From contig NZ_FNBX01000005.1 of the NCBI RefSeq assembly GCF_900102485.1, positions 62,001 to 126,000 of the forward strand: a stretch of 64,000 nt of DNA, given 5' to 3'. Positions 37,351 through 47,289 of this stretch are shown piece after piece (positions within the stretch are counted from its first letter, which is position 1; every line of letters starts with the position of its first letter). The translations under genes and the position numbers were made by a program. A model generated the notes under the pieces. That model was not told the origin of the DNA. It saw only the letters and a list, made by a program, of their open reading frames with translations, and made no database searches. The stretch is from Desulfovibrio legallii. GTDB lineage: Bacteria > Desulfobacterota > Desulfovibrionia > Desulfovibrionales > Desulfovibrionaceae.

Positions 37351-38037
37351 TCAGGCCCCGGCGCGGGCGCGCCCTGCCTTGCCGCCCGCGCGCGGGGGCT
37401 CCCGCCGGGGGCAGAAAGCTGCCAGGGGACACTGGCCGCACAGGGGCTTGCGCGCCGCGCAGACCTCCCGGCCGAACCAGACCATACGGTGGTTGAAATC
37501 CCCCCATTCCTCACGCGGCAGCAGGGCCATAAGGTCTCGCTCCACCTCCACGGGGTCTGTGGCGTCCGTAAGGCCCAGGCGATAGCAGATGCGCTTGACG
37601 TGCGTGTCCACGGCCAGGCCCTCGTTGATGCCGAAGGCCCCGAACAGCACCACGTTGGCCGTCTTGCGCGCCACGCCGGGCAAGGTCACCAGCTCGGCCA
37701 GGGTCTGCGGCACTGCGCCGCCGAAGTGGTCTCTGATCCGCCGCGCCGCGCCCAGCAGGTTTTTGGCCTTGCTGTGGTAAAAGCCCGTGGGCCGGATGAC
37801 TTCTTCCAGCTCCTCAGGCGCGGCCTCGGCCAGAGCGGCGGGGTCCGGCCAGCGCCGGAAAAGCTCCGGGGTCACGGTATTGACCCGCGCGTCCGTACAC
37901 TGGGCGGCCAGCACCGTGGCCGCCAGCAGTTCCCAGGCGTTGCGCGCGTCCAGGTGGGTGTGGGGCGCAGGGTAGCGCGCCTGCAGGGCCGCAAGCGTAC
38001 GCGCCGCCCGCTCCCTGCGCTCATTTTTTGTACTCAT
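37351..38037 (-). CDS. nth: Endonuclease III
   Basis: The 228-residue base-excision-repair glycosylase/AP lyase has the helix-hairpin-helix LPGVARKTANVVL with catalytic Lys125 and catalytic Asp144 in AVDTHVKR. The 4Fe-4S ligands are Cys193, 200, 203 and 209 (C-X6-C-X2-C-X5-C). It removes oxidised pyrimidines. The C-terminus has a short Arg/Gly/Ala tail. The gap to cheV (37126-37350) has only a short GGGGC-TTT-GCCCC hairpin followed by A's. Confidence 0.97.
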   Translation of the reverse strand: MSTKNERRERAARTLAALQARYPAPHTHLDARNAWELLAATVLAAQCTDARVNTVTPELFRRWPDPAALAEAAPEELEEVIRPTGFYHSKAKNLLGAARRIRDHFGGAVPQTLAELVTLPGVARKTANVVLFGAFGINEGLAVDTHVKRICYRLGLTDATDPVEVERDLMALLPREEWGDFNHRMVWFGREVCAARKPLCGQCPLAAFCPRREPPRAGGKAGRARAGA

Positions 38038-38250
38038 GCGCCTGCTATGCCACAGGCGCGCACGCCTCGCAAGGGGCGGGCCGGCCCTGGCGGGAGGCCT
38101 TCAGCCGCAACGGCCTTCCGATCCCCGCGCAAAGGGATGCGCCGCGCCGGCACAGGGAAGGGTGCGCTTTGCCGCGGACGGCTGCTTCCGACGGCCCGCA
38201 ACCCCTTGGTTTTTCCGCGCGCGCCGTGTAAGATGCCGCAGGAGGCGCGC

Positions 38251-38571
38251 GTGTCCTATCTTGTCTATGTGACCGTACCGCAAAAGGATGCGGCCCTGCG
38301 CCTGGCCCGTTTGCTGGTGGAGCGCCGCCTGGCCGCCGGGGCCAACGTGCTGCCCGGCGCGTTCTCCGTATACCGCTGGCAGGGCAAAGTGCGGGAGGCC
38401 GAAGAGTGCCTGCTGCTGGCCCAGGTAAGCCGTGCGGCTTTTGCGGACGTTATGGCCCTTGTGCGCCAGGAGCACCCCTACCAGCTGCCGTGCGTGGTGG
38501 CCCTGCCCCTGGAAGACGGGCTCAGACCTTTTTTGCGCTGGATAGACCGCAACAGCAGGCCGTTGGCATAA
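38251..38571 (+). CDS. cutA: CutA family divalent-cation tolerance protein
   Basis: The 106-residue protein fits the trimeric CutA1 fold: YVTVPQKDAALRLARLLVERRLAAGANV, then the SVYRWQGKVREAEECLLLAQ segment and the C-terminal HPYQLPCVVALPLEDG. Its cellular role is unsettled; E. coli mutants are copper-sensitive. The start is taken as GTG at 38251 because AGGAGG lies 7 bases upstream; an ATG six codons earlier (38233) has no ribosome site. The PfkB gene follows after 38 bases. Confidence 0.9.
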   Translation: MSYLVYVTVPQKDAALRLARLLVERRLAAGANVLPGAFSVYRWQGKVREAEECLLLAQVSRAAFADVMALVRQEHPYQLPCVVALPLEDGLRPFLRWIDRNSRPLA

Positions 38572-38609
38572 TGCCGCTTAACCTTTGTCCTTTTGTCAAT
38601 GAGGCGCCC

Positions 38610-39560
38610 ATGTCCATCTACGTTTCCGGTTCGCTGGCTTTTGACCGCATTATGACCTTTCCCGGCAATTTTCAGGACCATATTCTCATGGACAAGCTGC
38701 ACATGATCAATGTGAGCTTTATGGTGGACGCCATGGACGAACGGCGGGGCGGCTGCGCGGGCAACATAGCCTATTCCCTGGCCCTGCTGGGCGAAAAGCC
38801 GGTCATTGTTTCCGCCGCCGGCCGGGACTTCGGCCCTTATGCCGCAGCGCTGCAGCAGCTGGGCCTCCCCCTGGAGGGCATCCGCCGGGAGGACGACATC
38901 TTCACGGCCCTCTGCTACATTACTACAGACCTCAACAGCAACCAGATCACGGGCTTTTACCCTGGGGCCATGGCCCTGCCCGCCCGCTACGCCTTCCCCG
39001 ATCTGGATCCGGACAAGGACATGGCCATCGTCTCCCCCGGCAATGTGGAGGACATGCGCCGCCTGCCCGGCTTTTTCCGGGAAAAAGGCGTGCCCTACAT
39101 CTACGACCCGGGGCAGCAGCTGCCCGTGCTTTCGGGCGCGGACCTGCTGGCCGCCATTGAAGGCTCCTTTGCCTGCATCACCAACGACTATGAACTGAAC
39201 ATGATCTGCAAGGCCACGGGCAAGAGCGAGGACGAGCTGGTGGGGCGCACCCTCTGGCTGGTGACCACCCTGGGCGCGGACGGGGCCGTGGTGCGCGGCG
39301 CGGACGGCACGGAAACCCGCATTCCGGCCGTGCCCTGCGACGCCGTGCAGGACCCCACCGGCGCGGGCGACGCCCACCGCGCAGGCCTGCTCAAAGGGCT
39401 GACCCACGGCCTTTCCATGCCGGAGGCCGCCAGGCTCGGTTCCGTAAGCGCCAGCTTTGCGCTGGAAAAGCTGGGCACCCAGGAGCACAGCTACACGCCG
39501 GAGCAATTCCGCCAGCGCTATGAGGCGACGTTCGGGCCGCTGCCCCTTGCCAGCGCATAG
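38610..39560 (+). CDS. PfkB family sugar or nucleoside kinase
   Basis: The 316-residue ribokinase-fold protein has the substrate-side RRGGCAGNIAYSLALLG (about residues 46-62) and the C-terminal PfkB signature DPTGAGDAHRAG with catalytic Asp near residue 258. TTLGADGAVV precedes it. The N-terminus (YVSGSLAFDRIMTFPGNF) resembles the bacterial adenosine-kinase-like branch, which could tie it to adenosine made by AhcY elsewhere in the window. The substrate is inference. The ATG at 38610 has GAGG six bases upstream. Confidence 0.88.
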   Translation: MSIYVSGSLAFDRIMTFPGNFQDHILMDKLHMINVSFMVDAMDERRGGCAGNIAYSLALLGEKPVIVSAAGRDFGPYAAALQQLGLPLEGIRREDDIFTALCYITTDLNSNQITGFYPGAMALPARYAFPDLDPDKDMAIVSPGNVEDMRRLPGFFREKGVPYIYDPGQQLPVLSGADLLAAIEGSFACITNDYELNMICKATGKSEDELVGRTLWLVTTLGADGAVVRGADGTETRIPAVPCDAVQDPTGAGDAHRAGLLKGLTHGLSMPEAARLGSVSASFALEKLGTQEHSYTPEQFRQRYEATFGPLPLASA

Positions 39561-39795
39561 GGGGCCCTTGAGGAGCGCCGCTGCAATGGCCGGCAGAACG
39601 CGCCCCGCAGCGTTTGCCAGGGCTTTTGCGCGGTAAGCCTGCGGGGTGCCCGCCTTGCGCAGGCATCAGGGCGTTTCAGGGGGGATCAGGCCAGTGCAGG
39701 CTTCTGCGCTGCGGCGTCCCGGCTGCCGCCGCGCCCGCCGTGGCGGCGCGCTGCGGTCCGGGCGGCTGTGCCCGCCGAAGAGCCTGCGCAGGTTC

Positions 39796-39943
39796 TAGAT
39801 CAGATTAACTTTGAGAACAGGCATGCCCAAAGGTTGCGGGCCGCTCGTTTCGGCGCTTGCCAGCGCAAATACAGTGCGCTTACGCCGCCACGGCGGGCGG
39901 CTGCGCGCGCAGCCGCCAGGGCATTTCAAGGCTGAAATGCCTA
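39796..39943 (-). repeat. Family B repeat, copy B5
   Basis: Copy bounded by TA at both ends (39796-39797 and 39942-39943). The left hairpin is well kept (GGCATTTCA/TGAAATGCC), the central stem has a mismatch (AGCGCAA/GTGCGCT) and the right stem is eroded (CTTTGAGAACAGGCATGCCCAAAGG). It lies between the PfkB gene and the YdcZ-type gene. The flanking sequence 39561-39795 holds nothing I can identify. Confidence 0.8.
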
Positions 39944-40001
39944 AGGGACTGCATTCTGAGCGGCGTTTGCCGCACGCAACGCGCATTGCCAGGAGGCCGC
40001 C

Positions 40002-40433
40002 ATGCTGCCCACCCTTGCCCTGATGATCTTTGCCGGCTGCATGGTGGCCCTGCAGGCCCCCATCAATGCGGCCCTGGCCCGCACCGTGGGCACGCTGGAA
40101 AGCAGCTTTATTTCCTTTACCGTGGGGGCCGTTTTTCTGGGCCTTATGAGTTTCGCTCTGGGCAAGGGGCAGGTGCTGCGCCTGGCGGAAACCCCCGCCT
40201 GGCAGTGGGTGGGCGGCGTGCTGGGGGCCTGTATGGTCTTCAGCACAGTGCTGGCCGTGCCGCGCATCGGCGCGCTGGCCACGGGCGTGGCCATGATCCT
40301 CGGCAATCTGTTTATGGCCACGGTCATTGACCACTTTGGCTGGTTCGGCCTTCCCTCTGTGCCGCTGGACGGGCGACGGGCTCTGGGCCTGGCGTGCATG
40401 CTGGCAGGGCTTGTGCTGGTCATGCGGCGCTGA
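40002..40433 (+). CDS. YdcZ/DMT family small membrane transporter
   Basis: The 143-residue protein has four to five hydrophobic helices and the DUF606/YdcZ pattern: ALQAPINAALARTVGTLESSFISFTVG near residue 17, and a C-terminal GLACMLAGLVLVMRR. YdcZ proteins belong to the drug/metabolite transporter superfamily; no substrate is known. AGGAGG lies 6 bases before the ATG. It appears monocistronic, and the next gene differs sharply in base composition. Confidence 0.85.
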   Translation: MLPTLALMIFAGCMVALQAPINAALARTVGTLESSFISFTVGAVFLGLMSFALGKGQVLRLAETPAWQWVGGVLGACMVFSTVLAVPRIGALATGVAMILGNLFMATVIDHFGWFGLPSVPLDGRRALGLACMLAGLVLVMRR

Positions 40434-40485
40434 GAAAACTTTTCATTTTTGCCTCTGGCTAAGAAAAATCTAAGGAGGGAACAAG

Positions 40486-41130
40486 ATGCTTTGGGAAAAC
40501 TTTCTTTCAAACAAAGGGAATCTTATTCACAAATGGAAATACTATTTCCCGGCTTATGAACGCCATTTCCACGAATACATCAATAAATCAATAGTATTTT
40601 TTGAAATTGGCGTGTCCAAAGGCGGATCGCTGGATTTGTGGACACGCTATTTCGGCCCCCTGGCGACCATTGTTGGCATTGACATTGACCCGAGCTGCGT
40701 TAAATTTGATAATAGATTCCATAAAGTACGTATAGGGGATCAGTCTGATAAAAAATTTTTACAGAGTCTTATTGAAGAATTTGGCAGACCGGATATAGTT
40801 ATTGACGATGGCAGTCATAAAATGCACGATATGCGTAATTCTTTCTTGTATTTGTTTCCCTTGCTGAACAACAATGGTGTATATCTTGTTGAAGACTTGC
40901 ATACCTGCTACTGGCCAGATTGGGGTGGGGGTCTAAAAAAACCAGGGACGTTTATAGAATTTTGTAAAGAACTGTTAGATATCCTCCACGCCCAGCACAA
41001 CGGGATACAAATACCTCCAACACATTGCTTTGAAAGCATATTTTCTATGACGTTTTATGATTCCTTAGTTTTTTTTGAAAAAAAGTTAAAGTCAAAAAAC
41101 GTTTCTATGATGTCTCCTGCCCCCAAATAA
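40486..41130 (+). CDS. A+T-rich class I SAM-dependent methyltransferase, probably acquired
   Basis: The 214-residue protein has IVFFEIGVSKGGSLDLWTRYFG (SAM motif I, about residue 36) and IVGIDIDPSC. DIVIDDGSHKMHDMRNSF near residue 105 is the metal/catechol-type DDGSH motif of Methyltransf_24-like or macrolide/cephamycin-type O-methyltransferases, followed by GVYLVEDLHTCYW. Such genes are common in surface-glycan loci. The gene is visibly A+T-rich with AT-ending codons, unlike its neighbours, suggesting horizontal transfer. A strong ribosome site (AAGGAGGGA) precedes it. The last 15 residues are Lys/Ser-rich and may be a disturbed end. Confidence 0.82.
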   Translation: MLWENFLSNKGNLIHKWKYYFPAYERHFHEYINKSIVFFEIGVSKGGSLDLWTRYFGPLATIVGIDIDPSCVKFDNRFHKVRIGDQSDKKFLQSLIEEFGRPDIVIDDGSHKMHDMRNSFLYLFPLLNNNGVYLVEDLHTCYWPDWGGGLKKPGTFIEFCKELLDILHAQHNGIQIPPTHCFESIFSMTFYDSLVFFEKKLKSKNVSMMSPAPK

Positions 41131-41213
41131 CCCAGCGGGGATCAGCGATCGCATCTCAAGTCAGACCCAAGGCACATAACCTGGCCTGCGACATTCGTGC
41201 TGCACAGCTGCCG

Positions 41214-41249
41214 CCAGCCCGCGCATGCCTCTGTCGGCGCGCGGGCTGG
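41214..41249 (-). terminator. Hairpin directly after parB
   Basis: An 11-bp perfect stem (CCAGCCCGCGC at 41214-41224 with its complement at 41239-41249) abuts the parB stop codon on the minus strand. It has a 14-base loop and no U run. It lies between two convergent genes and could limit read-through both ways. Confidence 0.45.
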
Positions 41250-42176
41250 TTACTCGTCGCTGCCTTCCTGCCCCGGCGTCAGCCCCAGCTTCAGCAGCAG
41301 GGCGTCCAGCTCTTCCCGGCTGGAGTAGGGCAGGGCAATGCGCCCGGCGTTTTCGTCCCCGCTGATTCTGGCCCGGCAGCCCAGGCTGCGGCAAAGGTTC
41401 TGTTGCAACACCTTTATTTCTTGACTTTTTTTGCGCGCTGCGCGGGGGGCCGGGGCGCTGGCGGGCGCTGGCGCTGCAGCATCCCAGGGCAGGGCGTTGT
41501 GCCCGCGCCAATAGGCTGCGGCTTCCTCGGCCTCGCGCACGGTGAGGTTGTGCTCCACAATGCGACAGCGCAGGCTTTCCGCGGCTTCCGCGGCATCCAC
41601 GCCCAGCAGGCAGCGGGCGTGCCCGGCGGTAAGGCGTCCTTCCTCCAAATCCTGCCGCGCTTCCCGGCTCAGCTGCAGAAGGCGCAAGGCATTGCTCACT
41701 GAAGGACGGCTGCGGCCCAGGCGCGCGGCCAGTTCCTCCAGGGTCAGGTCCAGCGCCTGGCGCAGGGCCTGCAAGGCCTCGGCCTCTTCCATGGGGTTCA
41801 GGTCTTCGCGCTGGAGATTTTCAATCAACGCCGCGGCCATGACCTCTTTTTCCGACATCTGCCGCACATAGACGGGCGCGCGCTCCAGCCCGGCCAGCTG
41901 CGCGGCCCGCCAGCGCCGTTCGCCAGCCACAATCTGATACCCCTTGCCGCCGGGCAAAGGCCGCACCAGCAAAGGCTGAATAATGCCCTGCATCCGGATG
42001 GACGCGGCCAGCTCCTGCAGTCCGTCGGCGTCAAACCGCCGTCGGGGCTGGTGCGGATTGGGGTGCAGATCCTTGAGCGCCACCTCCGCGACGGGGCCCT
42101 CGCTTTCCTGCTGCACCGCCGATCCGGCAAAAAGGGCGTCCAGGCCCCGTCCCAGTCCTTTACCGCTGCCGCTCAT
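41250..42176 (-). CDS. parB: Chromosome partitioning protein ParB
   Basis: The 308-residue CTPase/DNA-binding protein begins with the conserved KGLGRGLDALF. It has the ParB/Sulfiredoxin-like core (HPNPHQPRRRFD, IQPLLVRPL, IVAGERRWRAAQLAGL near residue 80) and the HTH region (RLGRSRPSVSNALRLLQL). A basic dimerisation tail ends the protein. It loads on parS and spreads to organise the origin region. GGAGG lies 7 bases before the ATG. Unlike most chromosomal par loci, it is not adjacent to parA: an opposite-strand gene intervenes. Confidence 0.97.
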   Translation of the reverse strand: MSGSGKGLGRGLDALFAGSAVQQESEGPVAEVALKDLHPNPHQPRRRFDADGLQELAASIRMQGIIQPLLVRPLPGGKGYQIVAGERRWRAAQLAGLERAPVYVRQMSEKEVMAAALIENLQREDLNPMEEAEALQALRQALDLTLEELAARLGRSRPSVSNALRLLQLSREARQDLEEGRLTAGHARCLLGVDAAEAAESLRCRIVEHNLTVREAEEAAAYWRGHNALPWDAAAPAPASAPAPRAARKKSQEIKVLQQNLCRSLGCRARISGDENAGRIALPYSSREELDALLLKLGLTPGQEGSDE

Positions 42177-42355
42177 GGCTGATCCTCCGCTCTCTGCATT
42201 GTTTGCGACCTCTGCCGCAGCCTTGCCCCACAAAAAAACGGGGCCGGAGGCATATCGGCAACATGCCAGAATTATGCGCTTATCCGTGCAGGCCGCTGCT
42301 GTATGCGCACTATCGCAATGCGTTTTTGTTTCTCCGGCGCACCGGCCGCCAGGGC

Positions 42356-42384
42356 CTTGACATTCTTCCGCGCCCCGCGTCAAG
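42356..42384. promoter_or_regulatory. Inverted TTGAC elements between parB and the zinc-ribbon gene
   Basis: CTTGAC (42356-42361) and GTCAAG (42379-42384) form an inverted repeat with a 17-base spacer, so each strand shows a TTGAC(A/G) -35-like box. No convincing -10 follows at standard spacing on either strand. It could be an operator or a divergent promoter pair. The region 42177-42416 otherwise shows only a CATAAT (minus strand) near the parB side. Confidence 0.3.
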
Positions 42385-42416
42385 TTATGCCCCATACCCA
42401 ACAAGGATGCGAAACC

Positions 42417-42818
42417 ATGCCGGATAAAGACGCGCTTCGTTATGTTACTGACGCTCAGGGCCAGGTGGAATACGTTCTGGTGCCCTGGGATCTCTGGCGT
42501 CGCCTGGAGCCGCAGGCCGCCGCGCTTTCCGCGCCGCAACAGCCCGCTGCGCCGGAGCAGGCCCCTGGCCCTTTGGCCGATTTTGATGAGCTGCTGCGGA
42601 CCTGGGATTTTCGCTATCCCTACGATCCTGCCGTGGCCTGCCCCCACTGCGGCGCCGCCACGGAAGACTGGCGCGCGGATCCGGCCAAGCCTTTTGTGCT
42701 GACCAACGCCAACATCGGCGGGCTGCTGGTTTTTCATTGCCGGGCCTGCGGCACCACCATCCGCCAGAAGCACTTTCGCGACCATCGGGCGCTGGAGCAC
42801 AGCACGCCCCACTGCTGA
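42417..42818 (+). CDS. Small zinc-ribbon-like protein, function unknown
   Basis: The 133-residue protein has an N-terminal part reading YVTDAQGQVEYVLVPWDLWRR, like an addiction-module or prevent-host-death-type strand-helix. A Pro/Ala linker and a four-cysteine ribbon follow (CPHCG near residue 78, CRACG near residue 110), with FHC adding another Cys. The spacing suits a zinc ribbon. I do not know its role. AAGGA lies 9 bases before the ATG, and a terminator-like hairpin follows. It lies between parA and parB on the opposite strand, so it may interfere with or depend on par transcription. Confidence 0.78.
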   Translation: MPDKDALRYVTDAQGQVEYVLVPWDLWRRLEPQAAALSAPQQPAAPEQAPGPLADFDELLRTWDFRYPYDPAVACPHCGAATEDWRADPAKPFVLTNANIGGLLVFHCRACGTTIRQKHFRDHRALEHSTPHC

Positions 42819-42939
42819 GGCTGCGCCCCCAGGCCGCCGCCACGGCGCAAGGCTGGCCTGATCTGGACGCGGACACCCCGCACATGGCTCCTGGCCCGCG
42901 TCTGCCGGTGAGCAGCTAGCGCATTGCGTTTGCGACTGC

Positions 42940-42964
42940 GAGCCCCAAACAGCTGGGCTCTTTT
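42940..42964 (+). terminator. Rho-independent terminator of the zinc-ribbon gene
   Basis: GAGCCC (42940-42945), a 9-base loop and GGGCTC (42955-42960) are followed by TTTT, about 120 bases after the stop codon. Confidence 0.6.
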
Positions 42965-43004
42965 CCTGGTCAGCGCCCGCGCTGGGGGCAACGCCAGAAC
43001 CTGT

Positions 43005-43025
43005 AAAAACCGCAACGCATTGCGG
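43005..43025 (-). terminator. Rho-independent terminator of parA
   Basis: CCGCAA-CGCA-TTGCGG (43010-43025) is a perfect 6-bp hairpin preceded on the plus strand by AAAAA. On the minus strand it is therefore followed by TTTTT. It lies 48 bases after the parA stop and isolates parA transcription from parB. Confidence 0.7.
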
Positions 43026-43072
43026 ACAAATAGTCAAAAAACATTAAAGTTCACAGAGATGCGACATACCCA

Positions 43073-44066
<994 letters not shown>

Positions 44067-44534
44067 ACACAATCTTTGTAGAAGAGAGAAGCGCATTCGT
44101 CAAGGCCTGCCCCCCAAAAAAGGCAACGCAAAGCGCACTGAACAGAACAATAGGCCCCCCAGAACAAGTATAAGGCAGAGCCGCCTGCAAAACCAAAAAA
44201 TCATCGCGCGCAGGCCAATGCTGCTCGTTCAGATGAGGGCAGGGAGCAGCCCAACAGCAGTGCGGTCGCGGGCCGCCCGCCACAAGCCCCGCCCGGCTGC
44301 GGCAGCAAGGGGCCTTGCTGAAAGAGGGCATTGTGCGTACAAAACAACAGACCCAATACACGCGCAACACACGCCGCAGTGCCGGGCCGCAGAGGCATGC
44401 GACACAAACGGGAAACCTGCACAGGCCGCACACTGCCATGCGGCTGAACACAGGCTCAAGAGCGGGGCGCGGCCAGCCCGTCCGACACTGGCGCGCCGTG
44501 CACGAAACCACAGGAAGCAGCACCTGGAGCAAGT
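44067..44534. other. Gene-poor gap between parS and the receiver gene
   Basis: About 470 bases with no supported gene. The sequence is purine- and cytosine-rich (many CAAGGC, CACGC words). I found no DnaA-box cluster, tRNA or clear promoter. The CTGGAGC ribosome site of the next gene is at 44522-44528. Confidence 0.4.
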
Positions 44535-44945
44535 ATGGGGACCGAACGCATCTTACTGGTTGATGACGAACCCGACGTGACCCGCATCCTGACCAAGCGC
44601 CTGGGCAAGCGGGGCTATACCTGCGCAGCGGCGGGCAATGGCCAGGAAGCCCTGGATATGATGGCCAAGGGGGCTTTTGAACTGGTGGTCATGGATGTAA
44701 AAATGCCCGTGCTGGACGGCATGGCCGCACTCCAGCGCATTCACAGCCAATGGCCGCGGACTAAAGTCATCCTGCTTTCAGGGCACGCAGACATGCAACT
44801 GGCCGTGCAGGCCATGAGCCAAGGGGCATTCGGCTATCTTATGAAACCCGTGGATCTGGACGAACTGATCTTCAAGCTGGAGGACGCCGTTACCCAAAGC
44901 CGCCTTGAAGGCGAGGCCGCCAGCCCGAGGGGCGCAAAGCCCTGA
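44535..44945 (+). CDS. Single-domain response regulator
   Basis: The 136-residue protein is a receiver domain: ILLVDDEPDVTRIL with the acidic pair at residues 10-11, phospho-acceptor Asp55 in VVMDVKMPVLDGM, a switch Ser/Thr in VILLSGHAD and Lys in YLMKPVDLDEL near residue 105. The DVTRILTKRL and YLMKPVDLDELI style is that of NtrC-type receivers, but no output domain follows: it ends in a short Glu/Ala-rich tail. It probably passes phosphate or binds a partner. GGAG lies 6 bases before the ATG. Confidence 0.93.
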   Translation: MGTERILLVDDEPDVTRILTKRLGKRGYTCAAAGNGQEALDMMAKGAFELVVMDVKMPVLDGMAALQRIHSQWPRTKVILLSGHADMQLAVQAMSQGAFGYLMKPVDLDELIFKLEDAVTQSRLEGEAASPRGAKP

Positions 44946-45345
44946 AGGGGAGGGGGGCAAGACCAGGGCAAGCGCGTCCACGGTTGCCCTGAGCAGATGC
45001 CAACCCCGGCGCTGCCATAGCTGTAACGGCTGGCGCTCGCCGCAATGGCGCAAGCCTTGTCCGCCTGGCCTGCGGGCAACAGAGCCCGACACGCCAGGAC
45101 GAGCGCGGGGCCTTCCACCAAGACAACAGCGCCCGGCAGCGGGCGCGGCGCAGCGCGAGGCCTGCCGGCCATACGGCCACGGCAGACGCCGCAGGGCAAA
45201 CGCGCAAGCGCTGCCGGCCCAAAGGCAACCGCTGCGCTCCGCAAAGGAGGCTGGACAGCGTCGCCCGAAGGCCCTACAGAACAATGAGCGCCGCTCACTG
45301 GGAAGCGGCAGAAAAATAAGAACAAAGCAACAGAGCGGAGTAAGC
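44946..45345. other. Gene-poor gap before the thioredoxin-fold gene
   Basis: Four hundred bases of GC-rich sequence with no supported reading frame, terminator or clear promoter. Only the GGAG ribosome site at 45337-45340 belongs to the next gene. Confidence 0.4.
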
Positions 45346-46140
45346 ATGCAGTGGTTAAAATCAACGGCGCTGGCCGCCGCCGTTACGGCGGCGCTGCTGT
45401 GCGGCCCGACGGCGGAAGCCGCGCCCCTCAGCGATGAAAATCTGGCCCAGGCGCTGGAAAAAATCTTTCAGGAGCGTCCGGACCTGGTGATGGACGTGCT
45501 GCGGCGCAACAGCGAATCTGTCCTGGACATTGCCCAGCAGGGCTCCAACCTCCGCCGCAAGCGGAGCATGGAGGCCCAGTGGGCCGAGGACATGAAAACT
45601 CCCAAGAGCGTGCGCACGGCCGACCGCCCGGTCCTGGGCCCCGCCAACGCCAAGGTGCGGATCGTGGCCTTTTCCGATTTTACCTGCCACTTCTGCCAGC
45701 AGGCTTCCCACACGCTGGATGCCCTGCTGCGCGAATACGGCAAGGACGTGAGCCTGGTCTTCAAAAACCTGCCCCTGGATGAAAAAGGGCCGGGCGCAGC
45801 CGCCGCGGGCTATTTTACGGCCATCTCCCTGCAGAGCGGGGATAAGGCCTGGGCCTTCTACCGGGCCATGTTCGCCAACCGCGATCAGCTGGTGGCGGAA
45901 GGCGAGGCCTTCCTGAAAAAGACCGCCGAAAAGCTGGACGTGGACATGAAGCGCCTCTCCAAAGATCTGCACAGCAAAAAGGTGAAAACCATCCTGACCG
46001 AAGATCAGGAAGACGCGCAAAAACTGGGCGTGGAAGGCACCCCGTATTTCCTGGTCAACAACATGGTCGTGCGTGGGGCACTGCCGCTGGATCTCTTCAA
46101 AGACGCCCTTGACATGGCCCTCAAAAACCCCGCCAAATAG
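45346..46140 (+). CDS. DsbA-like periplasmic thioredoxin-fold protein
   Basis: The 264-residue protein has a signal peptide (residues 1-25, ending AEA), a helical N-terminal segment (27-90) and a DsbA/ScsC-like thioredoxin domain. The active site is Cys114-His-Phe-Cys117 and the cis-proline is in GTPYFLV (Pro233). The N-terminal helix ahead of the domain resembles the oligomerisation stalk of ScsC/Com1-like thiol isomerases. It likely forms or shuffles disulfides in the periplasm. GGAG precedes the ATG, and a strong bidirectional terminator lies 170 bases downstream. Confidence 0.9.
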   Translation: MQWLKSTALAAAVTAALLCGPTAEAAPLSDENLAQALEKIFQERPDLVMDVLRRNSESVLDIAQQGSNLRRKRSMEAQWAEDMKTPKSVRTADRPVLGPANAKVRIVAFSDFTCHFCQQASHTLDALLREYGKDVSLVFKNLPLDEKGPGAAAAGYFTAISLQSGDKAWAFYRAMFANRDQLVAEGEAFLKKTAEKLDVDMKRLSKDLHSKKVKTILTEDQEDAQKLGVEGTPYFLVNNMVVRGALPLDLFKDALDMALKNPAK

Positions 46141-46310
46141 GGCAGAGCCGGCGGCAAAAGGCGCGTCGAAATACCCGCAACGCAGACGACAAAGGATCAG
46201 ACAGCGCAAGCAAGAGCGGCGGACCGCGCCGCTGCGCAGCGCGCAAGCCCTTGCACGCCAACAGGCTCGCCATACGCCACGGGCAAAGCCCAAACCTCAA
46301 GCCTGACGCC

Positions 46311-46342
46311 AAAGCCCCTGCGGCATGCCGCAGGGGCTTTTT
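46311..46342. terminator. Strong bidirectional terminator
   Basis: AAAGCCCCTGCGGCA (46311-46325) is followed directly by its exact complement (46326-46340) and TT, making a 30-base perfect palindrome with A's before and T's after. It terminates the DsbA-like gene's transcript. Confidence 0.85.
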
Positions 46343-47289
46343 GCGTCGCAGTCAACGCAATCCATGCAGGAAAGAACAACGGCCGCTGCAGGGGCCTGCG
46401 GCTGCCATTGCGCAAAAACGTCCTGAAAGCAAAAAACCTGATGCCGAAAACTGACTGCCCGCGGGCACGGCGAGGGCTGCCCGCACGCGGGCCGGATTCC
46501 GCCCCGCGCCGCCTGACCACACTGCATTGCCGCAACAGGGCGGGGCCCGTCCCGCACAAAAGACCGCTGGAACCTATGGCCATTACGGCGTTCGGCCAAG
46601 TTCCGCCGCACCACAAAAAATGGATACGGGGAGCCGCAACCGCAGCAATGTCGTTGCAAAGGAAGGGTTCAAAAAAATATGACCGCAGAAACAATGCAAG
46701 CTACAGCAGCAATGCGGCGCGCGAGGGGACCGCACCTTGTTTCTGCAACTTCTATATCAAAACTCTAGAAAAATGCCCCTTGACCTTTTTCTCCAGGGGG
46801 TGCTTATAGGAAGAAGGACTGTCTCCCAGAGGCAAAAAGCACGGCACGAGAATTGCTATATCTGTCATAAAAGCGATGTCGTCAAAAAAACGACGTGAGC
46901 TTTGTCCCACAACGGCCTTCGCCCGCAGTGCCGTGCGGCAAGGGACAACTGCGGGGCAATGCCGCAGTGAACAAGCAGCCCGGCGCAGGGCCGAGACTAA
47001 GCGCAGGGCGCGGCAACTGGGGACGCCATGCGGGGGAACCAGGACGCTAAACGCAAGCCGGACCGCCACAGCGCCAAGCGGCGGGAAACGGCACGCGGGG
47101 CAACAGCAAGCGCCATGCTCCGACAGCGGCGGACACAGCCGCAAAGGCGCAAGCGCAGCCCGGTTGCGCAAGGTGCGCAGGGGGAGCGGGGCTTTCAGAC
47201 CGCCAGAAGGGCGTGTCGCAAACGGAACAGGCGGAGACCGGGGCGGGGAAAGGGGCCCCGCGGGCATAACGCAAAGGAAGGGAAGAGCC
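46343..47289. other. Long gap with a promoter candidate and hairpins, no supported gene
   Basis: About 950 bases. TTGACC (46780-46785), an 18-base spacer and TTATAG (46804-46809) look like a plus-strand promoter about 480 bases ahead of the next coding start. Downstream are two small hairpins: ATGTCG/CGACGT around 46874-46896 with an A-rich loop, and ACTGCGG/CCGCAGT at 46948-46968. A segment at 47127-47165 (AGGCGCAAGCGCAG....GTTGCGC) resembles the centre of family B. The open frame running into the NlpC gene is Arg/Gly/Ala-rich and not protein-like. A long leader or small RNA is possible. Confidence 0.4.

Noticed and set aside
37330..37352. GGGGC-TTT-GCCCC hairpin with an adjacent A run as a terminator for nth or cheV
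   Set aside because: The run is A's on the plus strand after the stem; neither strand has T's downstream of the hairpin in the direction of a gene ending here.
46876..47289. N-terminal extension of the NlpC/P60 protein in the same frame
   Set aside because: It would bury the lipoprotein signal; the residues are Arg/Gly/Ala-rich and a good ribosome site precedes the inner ATG at 47290.
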